Notes: generated by a model not told the origin, from the sequence alone. A stretch of 64,000 nucleotides of DNA from Peribacillus frigoritolerans (GCF_040250305.1 NZ_CP158190.1:4372001-4436000); one strand, 5' to 3'; counted from the first letter of the stretch, positions 53,428-62,644 are shown. Numbers and translations: made by a program.

Positions 53428-54371
53428 AATATTTCCTCCTTCTCCATTTTTAATTTTCCCAGTTTAATAAAATTACGGTCCCTCTCATTGATTTTCTGAG
53501 AAACGGTAGATTCTTCATACGTAAAAATGCCTTCTCCCGACTTGGTCCCAAGCTTTCCCTCAGCCACCAAATCACGAATCAAATCAGGGGCTTCCTTACT
53601 CTGATCCAATACCGGTGAAACATTATCGAAAACACGCTGCCATGTATCAAGTCCGCCAAAATCAGCAATCTCGATCGGTCCGGTAAATGCCCAGCGAAAA
53701 CCTGGTCCAGCCGTTATCGCCGTATCGATATCCTCAGCATCGGCGATGTCCTCTTTTAATAGATAAAAGGCTTCCCGCATCAAGGCAGTCTGGAGACGGT
53801 TGGCAATGAATCCTGCTATTTCTTTTTTCAAGAGAATCGGAGACTTGCCGATATTACGCATCAAATCCATTGTAGTCTTGACGATTTCCGGCTTCGTTTC
53901 GTCATGCTGAACAACTTCAACCAATGGAACCAAATGGCCAGGATTAAAGAAATGCGTGATGACCATTCGGTCCGCAAACGATGCCTTCTCCATCAATTGA
54001 GAAATCGGAAAGGTCGATGTATTTGAAGCAACAATGGCATCCGGCTTGATTATTTCCTCCATTTGCTTATATAGATTCAACTTCAGCTCGATGACTTCCG
54101 GAATGGCCTCTATGATAAAATCAGCATCCCTTACTGCCCCTTCCAAATCCACGCTATATGTAATACGGGCTAAAGCGACTTGCTTTTCCTGATCAGTCAA
54201 AACCCCTTCCTCAATGAGCAATGATAGATTCTCAGAAATCCGATTTTGGGCACGGTGTAGCAACTCTTCCTTTATATCGTTAATGGTGACGAAATACCCG
54301 CTAACTGCAAAAGACTGAGCGATTCCACTTCCCATTACACCTGAACCGATAATGGCTATTTTTTTAATCAT
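53424..54371 (-). CDS. 3-hydroxyacyl-CoA dehydrogenase family protein
   Basis: A 315-residue NAD-dependent dehydrogenase: Rossmann domain with [11 protein letters not shown] at residues 9-19 and a C-terminal 3HCDH domain ([14 protein letters not shown]). The catalytic His is in [16 protein letters not shown]. This form, GHL where most 3-hydroxybutyryl-CoA dehydrogenases have PVPVMKL, and the 30 extra residues recall the carnitine dehydrogenase/lambda-crystallin branch, so the exact substrate is uncertain. First gene of an operon with thiolase and the activator, behind a sigma-54 promoter. Confidence 0.82.
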   Translation of the reverse strand: MIKKIAIIGSGVMGSGIAQSFAVSGYFVTINDIKEELLHRAQNRISENLSLLIEEGVLTDQEKQVALARITYSVDLEGAVRDADFIIEAIPEVIELKLNLYKQMEEIIKPDAIVASNTSTFPISQLMEKASFADRMVITHFFNPGHLVPLVEVVQHDETKPEIVKTTMDLMRNIGKSPILLKKEIAGFIANRLQTALMREAFYLLKEDIADAEDIDTAITAGPGFRWAFTGPIEIADFGGLDTWQRVFDNVSPVLDQSKEAPDLIRDLVAEGKLGTKSGEGIFTYEESTVSQKINERDRNFIKLGKLKMEKEEIL

Positions 54372-54423
54372 CCAGCTTCCCCTTTCCGTTTTAATTACCT
54401 TTATTTACTCACCTTTTTATATA

Positions 54424-54440
54424 TGCAATATCCATGCCAA
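54424..54440 (-). promoter_or_regulatory. Sigma-54 promoter of the dehydrogenase-thiolase-activator operon
   Basis: The minus strand reads TTGGCATGGATATTGCA: TGGCATG-N4-TTGCA, strict spacing. The start would be about 40 bp before the dehydrogenase ATG. Since the activator gene is in the same operon, positive autoregulation is likely. Confidence 0.88.
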
Positions 54441-54627
54441 CGATAGGGGGAAATAAAATTCTTTTGTTATCAAGAAAATCATGATAGACTCTTACTCATT
54501 AACCTAAATCTTATTTTTAATAACCTTCCCTTTATATTTCCAATGGAGTTTACTCTGTGGAATATTCCCTGTTTACGAATAAAATGACAGAACTGGACCA
54601 TTACATTTTTTATTGGAGGAATGTAAT

Positions 54628-55404
54628 ATGGTTAAAGATAAAGTGGCGATAATTACCGGATCTGCTAGAGGAATCGGCTTTGAGATCGGAAAGATATTTG
54701 CTGAAAATGGCGCAAAGGTCGTTTTGTCCGACCTTGATCAAAACACAGTTGAAAAAGCTGCTCTAGACCTAAGGAACAACGGCTTGGAGGTTATCGGCTT
54801 AAAAGCTGACGTAACAAGTGAAGAGGATATCATCCAACTAATCAAACAAGCTAAAGACAAATATGGACGAATAGATATTTTCATCAATAACGCCGGCCTT
54901 CAGCATGTGGCACCAATTGAAGAGTTTCCAACTGAAAAATTCGAACTGATGATCAAAATCATGCTGACCGCGCCATTCATTTCAATTAAGAACGTTTTGC
55001 CAATCATGAAAGAACAAGGCTTCGGCAGAATCATCAACATCTCTTCCATTAACGGTCTGATTGGATTCGCCAACAAAGCAGCGTACAATAGTGCCAAACA
55101 CGGTGTAATCGGATTGACGAAAGTCGCCGCCTTGGAAAGCGCCTCTTTTGGCATAACCGTCAATGCCCTTTGCCCAGGATACGTAGACACGCCTCTTGTC
55201 CGCGGTCAATTGGAGGACCTGGCGAAAACAAGACAAGTACCACTGGAAAGCGTTTTGGAAGAGGTCATCTATCCACTTGTCCCACAAAACCGCTTACTCG
55301 ATGTAAGTGAAATTGCCGACTACGCTATTTTCCTCGCAAGCGACAAAGCACGGGGCATCACAGGCCAGGCAGTCGTGTTAGATGGCGGATATACAGCTCA
55401 ATAA
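54628..55404 (+). CDS. 3-hydroxybutyrate dehydrogenase (SDR)
   Basis: A 258-residue SDR with TGSARGIG at residues 10-17, NNAGLQHVAP, catalytic Ser in NISSINGL and YNSAKHG, and the C-terminal VVLDGGYTAQ typical of HbdH/YxjF. It oxidises 3-hydroxybutyrate to acetoacetate, the substrate of ScoAB. ATG 54628 follows GGAGGAATGTAAT. It is divergent from the dehydrogenase-thiolase operon; no sigma-54 element was found on its own side. Confidence 0.88.
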   Translation: MVKDKVAIITGSARGIGFEIGKIFAENGAKVVLSDLDQNTVEKAALDLRNNGLEVIGLKADVTSEEDIIQLIKQAKDKYGRIDIFINNAGLQHVAPIEEFPTEKFELMIKIMLTAPFISIKNVLPIMKEQGFGRIINISSINGLIGFANKAAYNSAKHGVIGLTKVAALESASFGITVNALCPGYVDTPLVRGQLEDLAKTRQVPLESVLEEVIYPLVPQNRLLDVSEIADYAIFLASDKARGITGQAVVLDGGYTAQ

Positions 55405-55414
55405 AATGCATCTT

Positions 55415-55471
55415 AAAAACCCCGAATAAAGGACACCAAAAAAGGTGCTCTGTATTCGGGGCTTTCTGTCT
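55415..55471 (+). terminator. Terminator of the 3-hydroxybutyrate dehydrogenase gene
   Basis: CCCCGAATA / TATTCGGGG form the outer stem, with an inner GGACACC / GGTGCTC stem, followed by TTTCTGTCTTTC. Confidence 0.75.
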
Positions 55472-55700
55472 TTCATGGAAATGTGGGAAAATTTGGTGGC
55501 ACAAAAAAATCCCCCATGTTACAGTAATATTGGGATACCTCCCATTTTACAAATATTAAAAGGAGGCCTCGTCATGATTATTAAGTGGGTTAGACTGCGA
55601 TAATTAAAAGCGCAGGCCAATCATCATGCTCCGGAAAGTATATATTGATCTGCGCCATCGTAACGGCTATTGGATAATATTTAATACGGAGGTAAAAAAC

Positions 55701-56543
55701 ATGAGTGAACAGATACTGAAAATAAATAAAGTGGATATATGTACAGAAAGTTTTGGAAACCATAAGGACCCTGCCGTGCTTTTGATCATGGGAGCGATGT
55801 CTTCATTAGACTGGTGGGATGATGACTTCTGTATCCGCCTCGCTGATTCGGGGAGGTTTGTCATTCGGTACGATCATCGGGATCTGGGACGGTCTACCGT
55901 TTATGAACCCGGTACCTCCAACTATACAATAACGGATTTGGCTGACGATGCCGCGGGTGTCCTGGACGCTTATTCCATAGAGCGTGCTTCTATCGTTGGA
56001 ATGTCCCTAGGCGGTATGATCGGACAGATTCTTGCCTTAAGATATCCGGAACGCGTAAATACGCTTACGCTAATTGCATCAAGCGTGTTCGGGACTGTAA
56101 TGGAAAAACTTCCTCCAATGGATCAGAGCATATTGGATCATCATGCAAAGAGCGCTTCCATAGATTGGTCAAATCGGGAAACGGTCATCGCTTTTCTTGC
56201 GGATGGATGGAAAACTTTAGCCGGCTCCAAACCTTATGAGCAGGAAAGAATGTATAAACTGGCAAAAAGAGAAGCGGACCGTGCCAAACAGCTACCGAGC
56301 AGATTCAATCATGCCATGCTTGCTGGGGGAAACGAATATTACGATCGAATGGGTGAGATTTCCGTACCTGTCCTCATCATTCACGGTACAGAAGATCCAG
56401 CCTTGCCATACGAGCACGGGCTTGCTCTTGCGAAAGCCATCCCTCAAGCTGAATTAGTGACTCTTGATGGATCAGGGCATGAGATTCATAGTAAAGACTG
56501 GGATATGATTATCGAATCAGTCATAAAGCTTACTTCGCGATAA
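55701..56543 (+). CDS. Alpha/beta-hydrolase (RdmC/EstT-like)
   Basis: A 280-residue hydrolase. The nucleophile elbow GMSLGG is near residue 99, RYDHRDLGRST precedes it, the acid is in IIHGTEDPALPYEH and the histidine in LDGSGHEIH. The DxRDxGxS and ADDAAGVLDA motifs resemble aclacinomycin methylesterase- and macrolide esterase EstT-type hydrolases, but that does not fix the substrate. Start 55701 follows GGAGGTAAAAAAC; the frame is open 75 bp further upstream without an RBS. Confidence 0.78.
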   Translation: MSEQILKINKVDICTESFGNHKDPAVLLIMGAMSSLDWWDDDFCIRLADSGRFVIRYDHRDLGRSTVYEPGTSNYTITDLADDAAGVLDAYSIERASIVGMSLGGMIGQILALRYPERVNTLTLIASSVFGTVMEKLPPMDQSILDHHAKSASIDWSNRETVIAFLADGWKTLAGSKPYEQERMYKLAKREADRAKQLPSRFNHAMLAGGNEYYDRMGEISVPVLIIHGTEDPALPYEHGLALAKAIPQAELVTLDGSGHEIHSKDWDMIIESVIKLTSR

Positions 56544-56560
56544 TTAATAAGTTTGCATAA

Positions 56561-56592
56561 AGGAAGCCGACCAATAAAGGTCGGCTTTTCTT
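56561..56592 (+). terminator. Intrinsic terminator of the alpha/beta-hydrolase gene
   Basis: AAGCCGACC / GGTCGGCTT around AATAAA, followed by TTCTTT. The stem can also serve the convergent YjcZ gene. Confidence 0.85.
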
Positions 56593-56602
56593 TATACATT
56601 TG

Positions 56603-56785
56603 TTAGCAGAAACCGCCATATCCTTGAACGGGATAACAGCCATCGTTACCTCTATCGCCGCCGAAGCAAGCAGCTCCAACGATGATTAAAAGGATAAACA
56701 AAACGACTATAAAAGCGAAACCGCCACCAAATCCACCAACATCGTTACCACAACCGCAATTTGATTCATGACCACAATTTGACAA
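56603..56785 (-). CDS. YjcZ-family sporulation peptide
   Basis: A 60-residue peptide: Cys/Gly-rich head (SNCGHESNCGCGNDVGGFGG), one membrane segment with the hallmark GGFAFIVVLFILLIIVGAA and a short Gly/Cys tail. I start at a TTG (56785) because AAGGAG lies 9 bp upstream; the ATG at 56794 abuts that site. Relatives are small spore membrane proteins in Bacillus, made late in sporulation. Unusually Cys-rich. Confidence 0.8.
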   Translation of the reverse strand: MSNCGHESNCGCGNDVGGFGGGFAFIVVLFILLIIVGAACFGGDRGNDGCYPVQGYGGFC

Positions 56786-57085
56786 TAGAAACATCTCCTT
56801 ATTTGTTTTAGGAGGAAAAAATTAAATGGGTTAATTCAACTTATGTTCTAATTAGGATAATGACACAAAAATCATCGAAAACTTTTTCAACCATCCTTAA
56901 GTGATCCGAAATAAAACAGTTTAACAGCGTATTTTACTGTTTGGAGATTTCATGCAGCTTCGCCTGACACAGCGCAGGACTGCCGGACACCTTATTTACT
57001 CATTGAAATTTTTATTGTTTGTGACATCTAATTCCTACTAACTTCAGCTTCTTGTACAATGAAGTTAAAAAGGTCCGTGGTATTT

Positions 57086-57625
57086 ATGATAAAAGGAAAT
57101 TCTTATATTCTTGTTTTCTCCATGGCTGTTCTGTTGACAATAGTACTTGTTTCAACTACACCAATCATAATTAAAACTTTATTTGCTTTAATAACGATTG
57201 CGTTTTTATTTCCTGTGATTAGAAAGCTTCTGTTTAAAGACCATTTCAGAAAAATTAAAGTGGCATTCTACTCATCATTGACCTTTACAATCGGTTTATT
57301 TCTAGTCTCGGTTTTTGAAGAACCACCCTTTAAATTAGATGGAGATTTCTTTCAGATTATTCTTATTGTGCTTTTTTATAGTTTAATGGGAAATTTCTTT
57401 TATGGCTTACCAGTCTCACTAATTGTTGAATTTATTTCAATGAAATTTTTCAATATTCGTTTCTGGTTATCTGGAGCAATACATATTGGTTTTGGATTGG
57501 CTACATACTTTATTGACCCAGGAGGTTTCTTTATCTTTGCGGTTATTTGCTCCATAATCTTTTTTGCACTAGATGAAATCACTAAAGTATATTCGACTTC
57601 TTATTGGACTAACCTGCGCCGCTAG
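57086..57625 (+). CDS. Integral membrane protein, unknown
   Basis: A 179-residue protein with about five membrane segments. The start is uncertain: ATG 57086 (MIKGNSY) has AAAAAGG about 13 bp upstream, while the ORF-initial ATG at 57059 has no ribosome site. No family recognised. The base composition is more AT-rich than the upstream catabolic genes, as is the whole 56.8-64 kb stretch. Confidence 0.6.
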   Translation: MIKGNSYILVFSMAVLLTIVLVSTTPIIIKTLFALITIAFLFPVIRKLLFKDHFRKIKVAFYSSLTFTIGLFLVSVFEEPPFKLDGDFFQIILIVLFYSLMGNFFYGLPVSLIVEFISMKFFNIRFWLSGAIHIGFGLATYFIDPGGFFIFAVICSIIFFALDEITKVYSTSYWTNLRR

Positions 57626-57677
57626 AGTGGCCATAAACTGTGTAGGAACAAAAAAAAAAGAAAAGGATAAAAAGAAA

Positions 57678-57857
57678 TTAATCTATTTTATCCTTTTCAA
57701 GCAGTTCAATTACTCTATCAATTTTTTGTTCTATTTTATTGGTTTGTTTTGACCTTGTAAGAAGAGAACGAACAAAAAAGTAAACAGCAAAAATCATCCC
57801 AATCAACAAAGCAAACATAATAAGTTGATATACCATATCACCGATATTGTAACTCAA
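57678..57857 (-). CDS. Small membrane protein (DUF4083-like)
   Basis: About 59 residues with one N-terminal membrane segment (MVYQLIMFALLIGMIFAVYF) and a charged helical tail ending KIEQKIDRVIELLEKDK. The layout and tail match the DUF4083 family. AAAGGGG precedes several possible starts; TTG 57857 gives the best spacing, GTG 57866 overlaps the site. Confidence 0.65.
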   Translation of the reverse strand: MSYNIGDMVYQLIMFALLIGMIFAVYFFVRSLLTRSKQTNKIEQKIDRVIELLEKDKID

Positions 57858-58000
57858 ACACTTCACCCCTTTCTTTTGTATACTTGCATAACTTATAGAC
57901 TAAACATCTTGAACTATCCTCCGCCGCTAGTTGCAGTAGAAAAAGGCCGCCAACCAAACTCTATTATTAAAGTAAAGCACAGTTCATTAAGGATTAAATT

Positions 58001-58450
58001 CTAAAAGGTAATTTCCCAAAACTCACGATCTTCAATAACTAGGTCATAAGGATCTTTGATGTCCATCCAGCGAATGTTTCGTCTCTTAGAAAGTGCAGAG
58101 TCCTCTTTACCACTCAAACAAGTAAAATACTCTACTACCCCACTAGCATTCAGGGCTTCATCTAAATATGAATATAATATTGTTAAACATTTTACTTCTT
58201 CCGCTGTTCCTTTAAATTCAGGCCCTAAAGGGATGTGACTGGAATAAGCTGCTACTTGGTGATTGAACGAAAAGTGTGGACTATATGAAAATTTTTGTTT
58301 CAATTTGCTATCGTAATTATGTTCAAAATATAAATCTGTGAACTCCAATTCATTTTTAAAGACATTAGGTTGATCTGGAGACAAGGGGTTTGAGCCGAAC
58401 GAACCTTTTGGCAATCTCATTGGTGAAGCTAGATAAATGTACTGAGTCAT
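58001..58450 (-). CDS. Hypothetical protein, soluble
   Basis: A 149-residue protein beginning MTQYIYLASPMRLPKGSFG, with good RBS AGAAAGGAGAAACTT. Aromatic and charged residues suggest a folded cytoplasmic domain. No family recognised. It is leftward and closely follows the start-less membrane ORF at 58491-58683. Confidence 0.6.
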   Translation of the reverse strand: MTQYIYLASPMRLPKGSFGSNPLSPDQPNVFKNELEFTDLYFEHNYDSKLKQKFSYSPHFSFNHQVAAYSSHIPLGPEFKGTAEEVKCLTILYSYLDEALNASGVVEYFTCLSGKEDSALSKRRNIRWMDIKDPYDLVIEDREFWEITF

Positions 58451-58490
58451 AAGTTTCTCCTTTCTGTACCTTCATATGATCTGACACAAA

Positions 58491-58683
58491 TTATTCGTAT
58501 AGTTTTTTAGATATCACTTTTAGTTCTTTATATATTTGCGTAAGTGATATTAGAATATGTATAGGCAATCCAACTGCAAGTCCCACCAATGGAGAATAAG
58601 GTCCAGCGAAAGTAAAGAGCGATACAAGTGTAATAGTTACATATATAGAGATAATTATTGCGGTAAAATAAAATTCTCCTTTT
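58491..58683 (-). pseudogene. Small membrane ORF without a start codon
   Basis: One minus-strand frame encodes about 62 residues ending ...HILISLTQIYKELKVISKKLYE, with two membrane segments (FTAIIISIYVTITLVSLFTF and YSPLVGLAVGLPIHILISL) and strong coding character. The frame is closed by a TAA about 20 bp upstream and has no ATG, GTG or TTG before the first membrane segment, although AAAAAAGGAG is present. It looks like a gene that has lost its start by mutation or frameshift, or one with a very unusual start. Confidence 0.45.
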
Positions 58684-58713
58684 TTGGATAATTAAAGCAT
58701 AGGTCTCTTGCAA

Positions 58714-59128
58714 AGTTCGAAAACACTACGGCTAGCTAGCTAACCTGCCCCTTTAGTCTTCAAGAAAATCAACAATACTTTTTATTAAAACTGATTTTTC
58801 AAAAAAAGTAATAAATTTACACTTTTACACTGGAACATTTGTTCTACATGTGTTATTCTTATAAAAACAAATAAAAAGATCAAATCGCAGCCAAACGATT
58901 TGATCCGTAATTATAAATAAAGGCCGGTTGTATCCGCGGGCCTAACACGGTTGTACCGCTGAGCCGAGCCATTTGCTAACGTTCAGGGTGCCGGTGATAA
59001 AAACAGCTACGAACTTCAGCTAAAGCACCCATTAGTTCTATAACTACTTTTTTATAACCAATAGTGTTTTCTCATGTAGTTCAATGTCATAGATGTCATA
59101 ATTATTAAGTGTGATAATTTGGTCAAAT
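58714..59128. other. Gap: terminator and scrambled repeat-like sequence
   Basis: No gene seen. GATCAAATCG / CGATTTGATC (58878-58905) is a terminator for the leftward SRPBCC relic. CGGTTGTA occurs twice (58923-58970), and CTTCAGCTAAAGCACCCATTAG (59017-59038, given by position) resembles sequence near 62130. It looks like repeat debris. Confidence 0.4.
58869..58905 (-). terminator. Intrinsic terminator downstream of the SRPBCC relic
   Basis: GATCAAATCG pairs perfectly with CGATTTGATC, followed on the minus strand by TTTTTATTTG. Confidence 0.8.
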
Positions 59129-59542
59129 TCAACATTTCTTGCTTCTACCAGCTTTCTTGATGAACTGACCTGCCACTATTGAACCTAGTGCATATTTCTC
59201 GGCAATCTTTTTCAGTGCCTTTGCACGAGAAACGATAAATTCTCTCATATACTTCTCTAAAAACACCTTATCAGCTAAAACTCCAATCGGACCGAACGGT
59301 GACTTATTTTGAAATTTATCTATAATTATAGTCCCGCCCTGCTCTTCTATAAACTGATGTGTATGTACGAAGGAATGGAAGGCACCCTTCACCATAATAT
59401 CCACAAACTTATTTGGTTTTTCCATTAATTTCACTTTGGCTTTCAGCCTTTGTTTAATACCAAAGTGAATGGCTTTCCAAGTAACAGTATCTCCCTCCTC
59501 TAATAGCCCTTCTGTCACACCATCAACAGCAATTTCCTTTGT
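59129..59542 (-). pseudogene. SRPBCC-family protein, 5'-truncated
   Basis: The frame reads RKTKEIAVDGVTEGLLEEGDT and continues with WKAIHFGIKQRLKAKV, FVDIMVKGAFHSFVHTH and SPFGPIGVLADKVFLEKYMREF, the conserved body of SRPBCC (START-like) proteins of about 150-160 residues. An in-frame TAA lies just before RQRKTKEI and the first 25-30 residues of the domain are missing. Either translation begins at an internal GTG (59518) to give a shortened protein, or it is a relic. The break lies beside repeat-like sequence. Confidence 0.6.
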
Positions 59543-59614
59543 TTTTCGCTGTCGTTAGCCCGTTATAGCAAGTATTACCTAGCTCTTTTCCAGTAACCTG
59601 CCTGTTTTTCCCAT

Positions 59615-59641
59615 AAGAAAAAAGCTGCCTTAAGACAGCTC
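59615..59641 (-). terminator. Intrinsic terminator of the AraC-type regulator gene
   Basis: On the minus strand AGCTG / CAGCT with inner TCTTAAGG, followed by TTTTTTCTT. The stem is short. Confidence 0.55.
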
Positions 59642-59659
59642 TTCGGCTTTTGCCTATAT

Positions 59660-60532
59660 TTACTTTTTCATAACGGGGATCCATATTTCACTTCTAAATG
59701 TTGTTGAGGTTATGTCTTTATTTTCGTTCCAAAGGATTTCCGGCCCTTCTCTTTGTTCATAGTTAGAGGATGGAAACCATTCGGAATAAATACGTCCCCA
59801 AACATTTTGCAGTGTTTCAGGGAAGGGTCCGACTGCTTCGAATACAGCCCATGTAGATGCATCCACTTTCAGCTGTGTTAAGTTATCTGGACATTCCCTC
59901 GTTGTTGCTGCGCCGATATAATGATCAAGCTCCCCTTTTTCTTCAAACCTGCCCTCGGAAAAATTCGCAGATGCACTAAGCAGACCTAATGGCTCGACAC
60001 TCGAAAGGTTTTTAAGCTCATTTATCGTTTTCTCGTCTAAACCTTTCCACATGGATGCAATCTCTGGATTAACCCCGTTAAAAATGATTGGAACTCTTTT
60101 TTTAATTCCAATTATATGAAATGCCTCTTTTTCTTCAATTCGATAGTTCATTTCACTTCCTCCTTTAATGGATAATTGGAAGGACATCGGTGGATAGGCT
60201 TTAAGTGAATGGCCATTACTTCTCGCTTCAGATGGTGTGATGCCATGCAAATGTTGAAACGCTCTCGCAAAAGAGTCCGGTGAGCTGTATCCGTACTTTA
60301 TCGCTATATCAATGACCTTTATGTTGTTATCTTTAAGCTCAAACGCTGCAAGTGTAAGGCGTCTTCGGCGGACATACTCGGATAGTGAAATACCTGCAAG
60401 GAAGGAAAACATCCTTTTAAAATGATATTCCGAGCAATAAGCTAGCCTTGCAACCTCTTTAAAGTCAATTTCGTTCGTAAGATTGTCTTCAATGAATTTA
60501 ATGGCACCATTCATATTTTTGAGCAAATCCAT
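59660..60532 (-). CDS. AraC-family regulator with GyrI-like effector domain
   Basis: A 290-residue protein: two N-terminal AraC helix-turn-helix motifs (residues about 10-105: [20 protein letters not shown], then [20 protein letters not shown]) and a C-terminal GyrI-like/SOUL-type small-molecule domain (about 128-288). This reversed domain order is that of Rob/SbmC-like and many Bacillus multidrug-responsive regulators. Start 60532 follows AAGGGAGGTCATTGA. No target gene is evident. Confidence 0.85.
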   Translation of the reverse strand: MDLLKNMNGAIKFIEDNLTNEIDFKEVARLAYCSEYHFKRMFSFLAGISLSEYVRRRRLTLAAFELKDNNIKVIDIAIKYGYSSPDSFARAFQHLHGITPSEARSNGHSLKAYPPMSFQLSIKGGSEMNYRIEEKEAFHIIGIKKRVPIIFNGVNPEIASMWKGLDEKTINELKNLSSVEPLGLLSASANFSEGRFEEKGELDHYIGAATTRECPDNLTQLKVDASTWAVFEAVGPFPETLQNVWGRIYSEWFPSSNYEQREGPEILWNENKDITSTTFRSEIWIPVMKK

Positions 60533-60783
60533 TCAATGACCTCCCTTATATCAACAGAATAGCAGGAGTTGAAACTAATCATCCGACATTCTGTGCACGA
60601 TTATGTAGGGTATAAACTGTTTCATTAGTTTAAGTACAAACCTTCACGATCTCTTATAGACTTTCAATAAAAAAGCAATTACTTCCTTTTACAAAAGTAA
60701 TGAAAACTATCACACTGTAAGTCATTTTATTATTTCTATTTTTTATAAAGGACTACCTTTAAAACCAATCCGCAAAATACTTT

Positions 60784-61434
60784 TTAACGAACCTCTGTCA
60801 TATATCGGTTATATAAATCATCACATTTTTCAAGGCATTCTAAATATAATTGTCTGATTTCTGATATAGGACATAGTTTTATGTAACTTTCATCTTTTAT
60901 TATCCTAATTAGTGGGTTCATTTCGTAATAATAACTATATTCTTGGTTACCTTTATTTAAAATGCTTTTATATCTTTTTAAAATAGTTATATAAGCATCA
61001 TCAATTAACCTATATTCACATTTGGCTCTTTCTTGTTTATAAAATGTTTCGATTTCTCTTGCGAAAAATTTACTTTCCGTAAAGAACGAAGAATTTACTG
61101 GAGAATAATAAAGATACTGATCTTGATAAGGTCTCTTACTAATCTGCATTCTATGCCAATTTTTCACTTCTTTATACCGATCTCCTAAAGCTTTATAATC
61201 ATTTGATATCGTTTTGGTTTGGAGATTCGATACATATTGAAAAATAGCAGAATTATTTTCGTAGTCAGAAATAGTAGTTATAGAACACCAGCATATATAG
61301 TTATTATCTAATTTCCCAATAATGCAGACCTCTTGTTTGGGACTAATGTATATTTCAAAAGAGACTTCCTTATCATCTACTTTATAATTTGGAACTACAC
61401 TATGTTTTTGCTTGATCAAATTAAATTTTTCCAT
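60784..61434 (-). CDS. Hypothetical protein
   Basis: A 216-residue protein with no membrane segment, rich in Lys, Tyr and Ile. Start 61434 follows GAGAGGAATTAAA. The sequence is AT-rich relative to the catabolic regions and resembles nothing I can name. Regions about 60-120 and 150-215 look helical. Possibly recently acquired. Confidence 0.6.
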   Translation of the reverse strand: MEKFNLIKQKHSVVPNYKVDDKEVSFEIYISPKQEVCIIGKLDNNYICWCSITTISDYENNSAIFQYVSNLQTKTISNDYKALGDRYKEVKNWHRMQISKRPYQDQYLYYSPVNSSFFTESKFFAREIETFYKQERAKCEYRLIDDAYITILKRYKSILNKGNQEYSYYYEMNPLIRIIKDESYIKLCPISEIRQLYLECLEKCDDLYNRYMTEVR

Positions 61435-61435
61435 T

Positions 61436-61560
61436 TTAATTCCTCTCATATCTTTTCGTAAATTTACTGTATTCCTGCATATTAGTCAGAATTTCCACTT
61501 CAGCTATTGCCCCTTTTGCTCTATAAGAAAAGAGCAATTCGTCACTGCCCTTTAGAGAAC
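61436..61560 (-). pseudogene. Possible C-terminal gene remnant
   Basis: A frame ending ...SYRAKGAIAEVEILTNMQEY SKFTKRYERN (stop at 61436) reads like the end of a folded protein. Upstream it merges into sequence without a start or RBS and then into the GNAT gene. It may be the surviving 3' end of a lost gene. Not recognised. Confidence 0.25.
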
Positions 61561-61586
61561 TTTCGCACCTGTTAAAAAAAATGCTC

Positions 61587-62039
61587 TTATTGTTGTGATG
61601 GGGATTTACGGACTTTTTGCATAAATAGCTCTGGATTATCAATCTGATTAAAACCGTATTTTTTATATAATGAATGGGCATCATTAGTAGCTAACATAAA
61701 CCTGCGAACCTCTTTTAGTTCGGAATGGTTGGTGATAACATCCATTAACCATTTTGATAATCCTAATTTACGATAGTCAGGTAATATAAACACATCGCAA
61801 AGGTACGCATGGGTTGCTAAATCGGTTATTACCCTTGCAAATCCAACTTGCTCAATATCTTCATTTCCTATTTCACCTTTATAAACCCCAAAACATAAGG
61901 TCGTATTTTCAATTGACTTTATTACTGTTTCCTTCGGTATTCCCTTTGACCAGTAAGCTTCTTGATTCAAAAAATCATGTATTAAATCCACATCTAAATA
62001 CTTTTTATTAGCGGAAATCGAAAAACCCTTAATACTCAT
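61587..62039 (-). CDS. GNAT-family N-acetyltransferase
   Basis: A 150-residue acetyltransferase with YLCDVFILPDYRKLGLSKWL (acetyl-CoA loop) and a C-terminal AHSLYKKYGF signature. Start 62039 follows GGGGGATGTAAA; the longer frame to 62087 has no ribosome site. The substrate is unknown. Confidence 0.78.
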   Translation of the reverse strand: MSIKGFSISANKKYLDVDLIHDFLNQEAYWSKGIPKETVIKSIENTTLCFGVYKGEIGNEDIEQVGFARVITDLATHAYLCDVFILPDYRKLGLSKWLMDVITNHSELKEVRRFMLATNDAHSLYKKYGFNQIDNPELFMQKVRKSPSQQ

Positions 62040-62258
62040 TTTACATCCCCCTAACATTTTTAATTTTCTGTAATTATACCAAATCACTGATGCCGAAATG
62101 GTTAAAAGCTGCCTTAAATATAACTCTATCTTCAGCTAACGTACCAGTTAGTTAAGTAAGGTTTAAGGGTTTCTTGGAAGAATTTTAATACAACAAGTAT
62201 AACTAAGTAATCCGAAACAAATATTATACATGTTGCAAAATCAAAGGAGGTGGCTAAA

Positions 62259-62438
62259 ATGAAAGCACAACGAGCAGAAGAAATTGCTTCTTCACCAAAT
62301 ATGGTTAATGTAACCTATAATGAGGAAAGTATCTACATCGAGCACGTCGATGAACAAAATGGAACCGCTACAATCCATCCCCTTGATGATCCAAACAAAA
62401 AACAAAGTGTTTCTGTAACCAGCTTAAAGGAACAGTAA
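62259..62438 (+). CDS. sspH: H-type small acid-soluble spore protein
   Basis: A 59-residue peptide, MKAQRAEEIASSPNMVNVTY and onward, with the family pattern RAEEIASSP..VNVTYN and YIEHVDE.NGTA.IHPLDDP. SspH proteins are minor spore-core proteins made in the forespore. ATG 62259 follows AAAGGAGGTGGCTAAA; a GTG at 62250 is inside that site. It confirms a sporulating host. Confidence 0.9.
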   Translation: MKAQRAEEIASSPNMVNVTYNEESIYIEHVDEQNGTATIHPLDDPNKKQSVSVTSLKEQ

Positions 62439-62458
62439 TTTCCTCGATTCAATTAATA

Positions 62459-62489
62459 AACCTCCACTTTCGGGTGGTGGTTTATTGTT
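62459..62489 (+). terminator. Terminator of sspH
   Basis: AAACCTCCAC / GGTGGTGGTTT around TTTCG, followed by ATTG only, so the T-run is weak. Confidence 0.6.
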
Positions 62490-62644
62490 CGATTAAGTTC
62501 ATTGAACAAGCACCACATCTTGTACAGCTTATATTCTTCCATAAAAGTAAAAAAAGCCAACATCAATTGTTGACTTGAATTCTAATAAAGTTAACAACCT
62601 GTTCAAAAAACGAATTGGCTAAGCAATCTTTACATTAATTAGCA

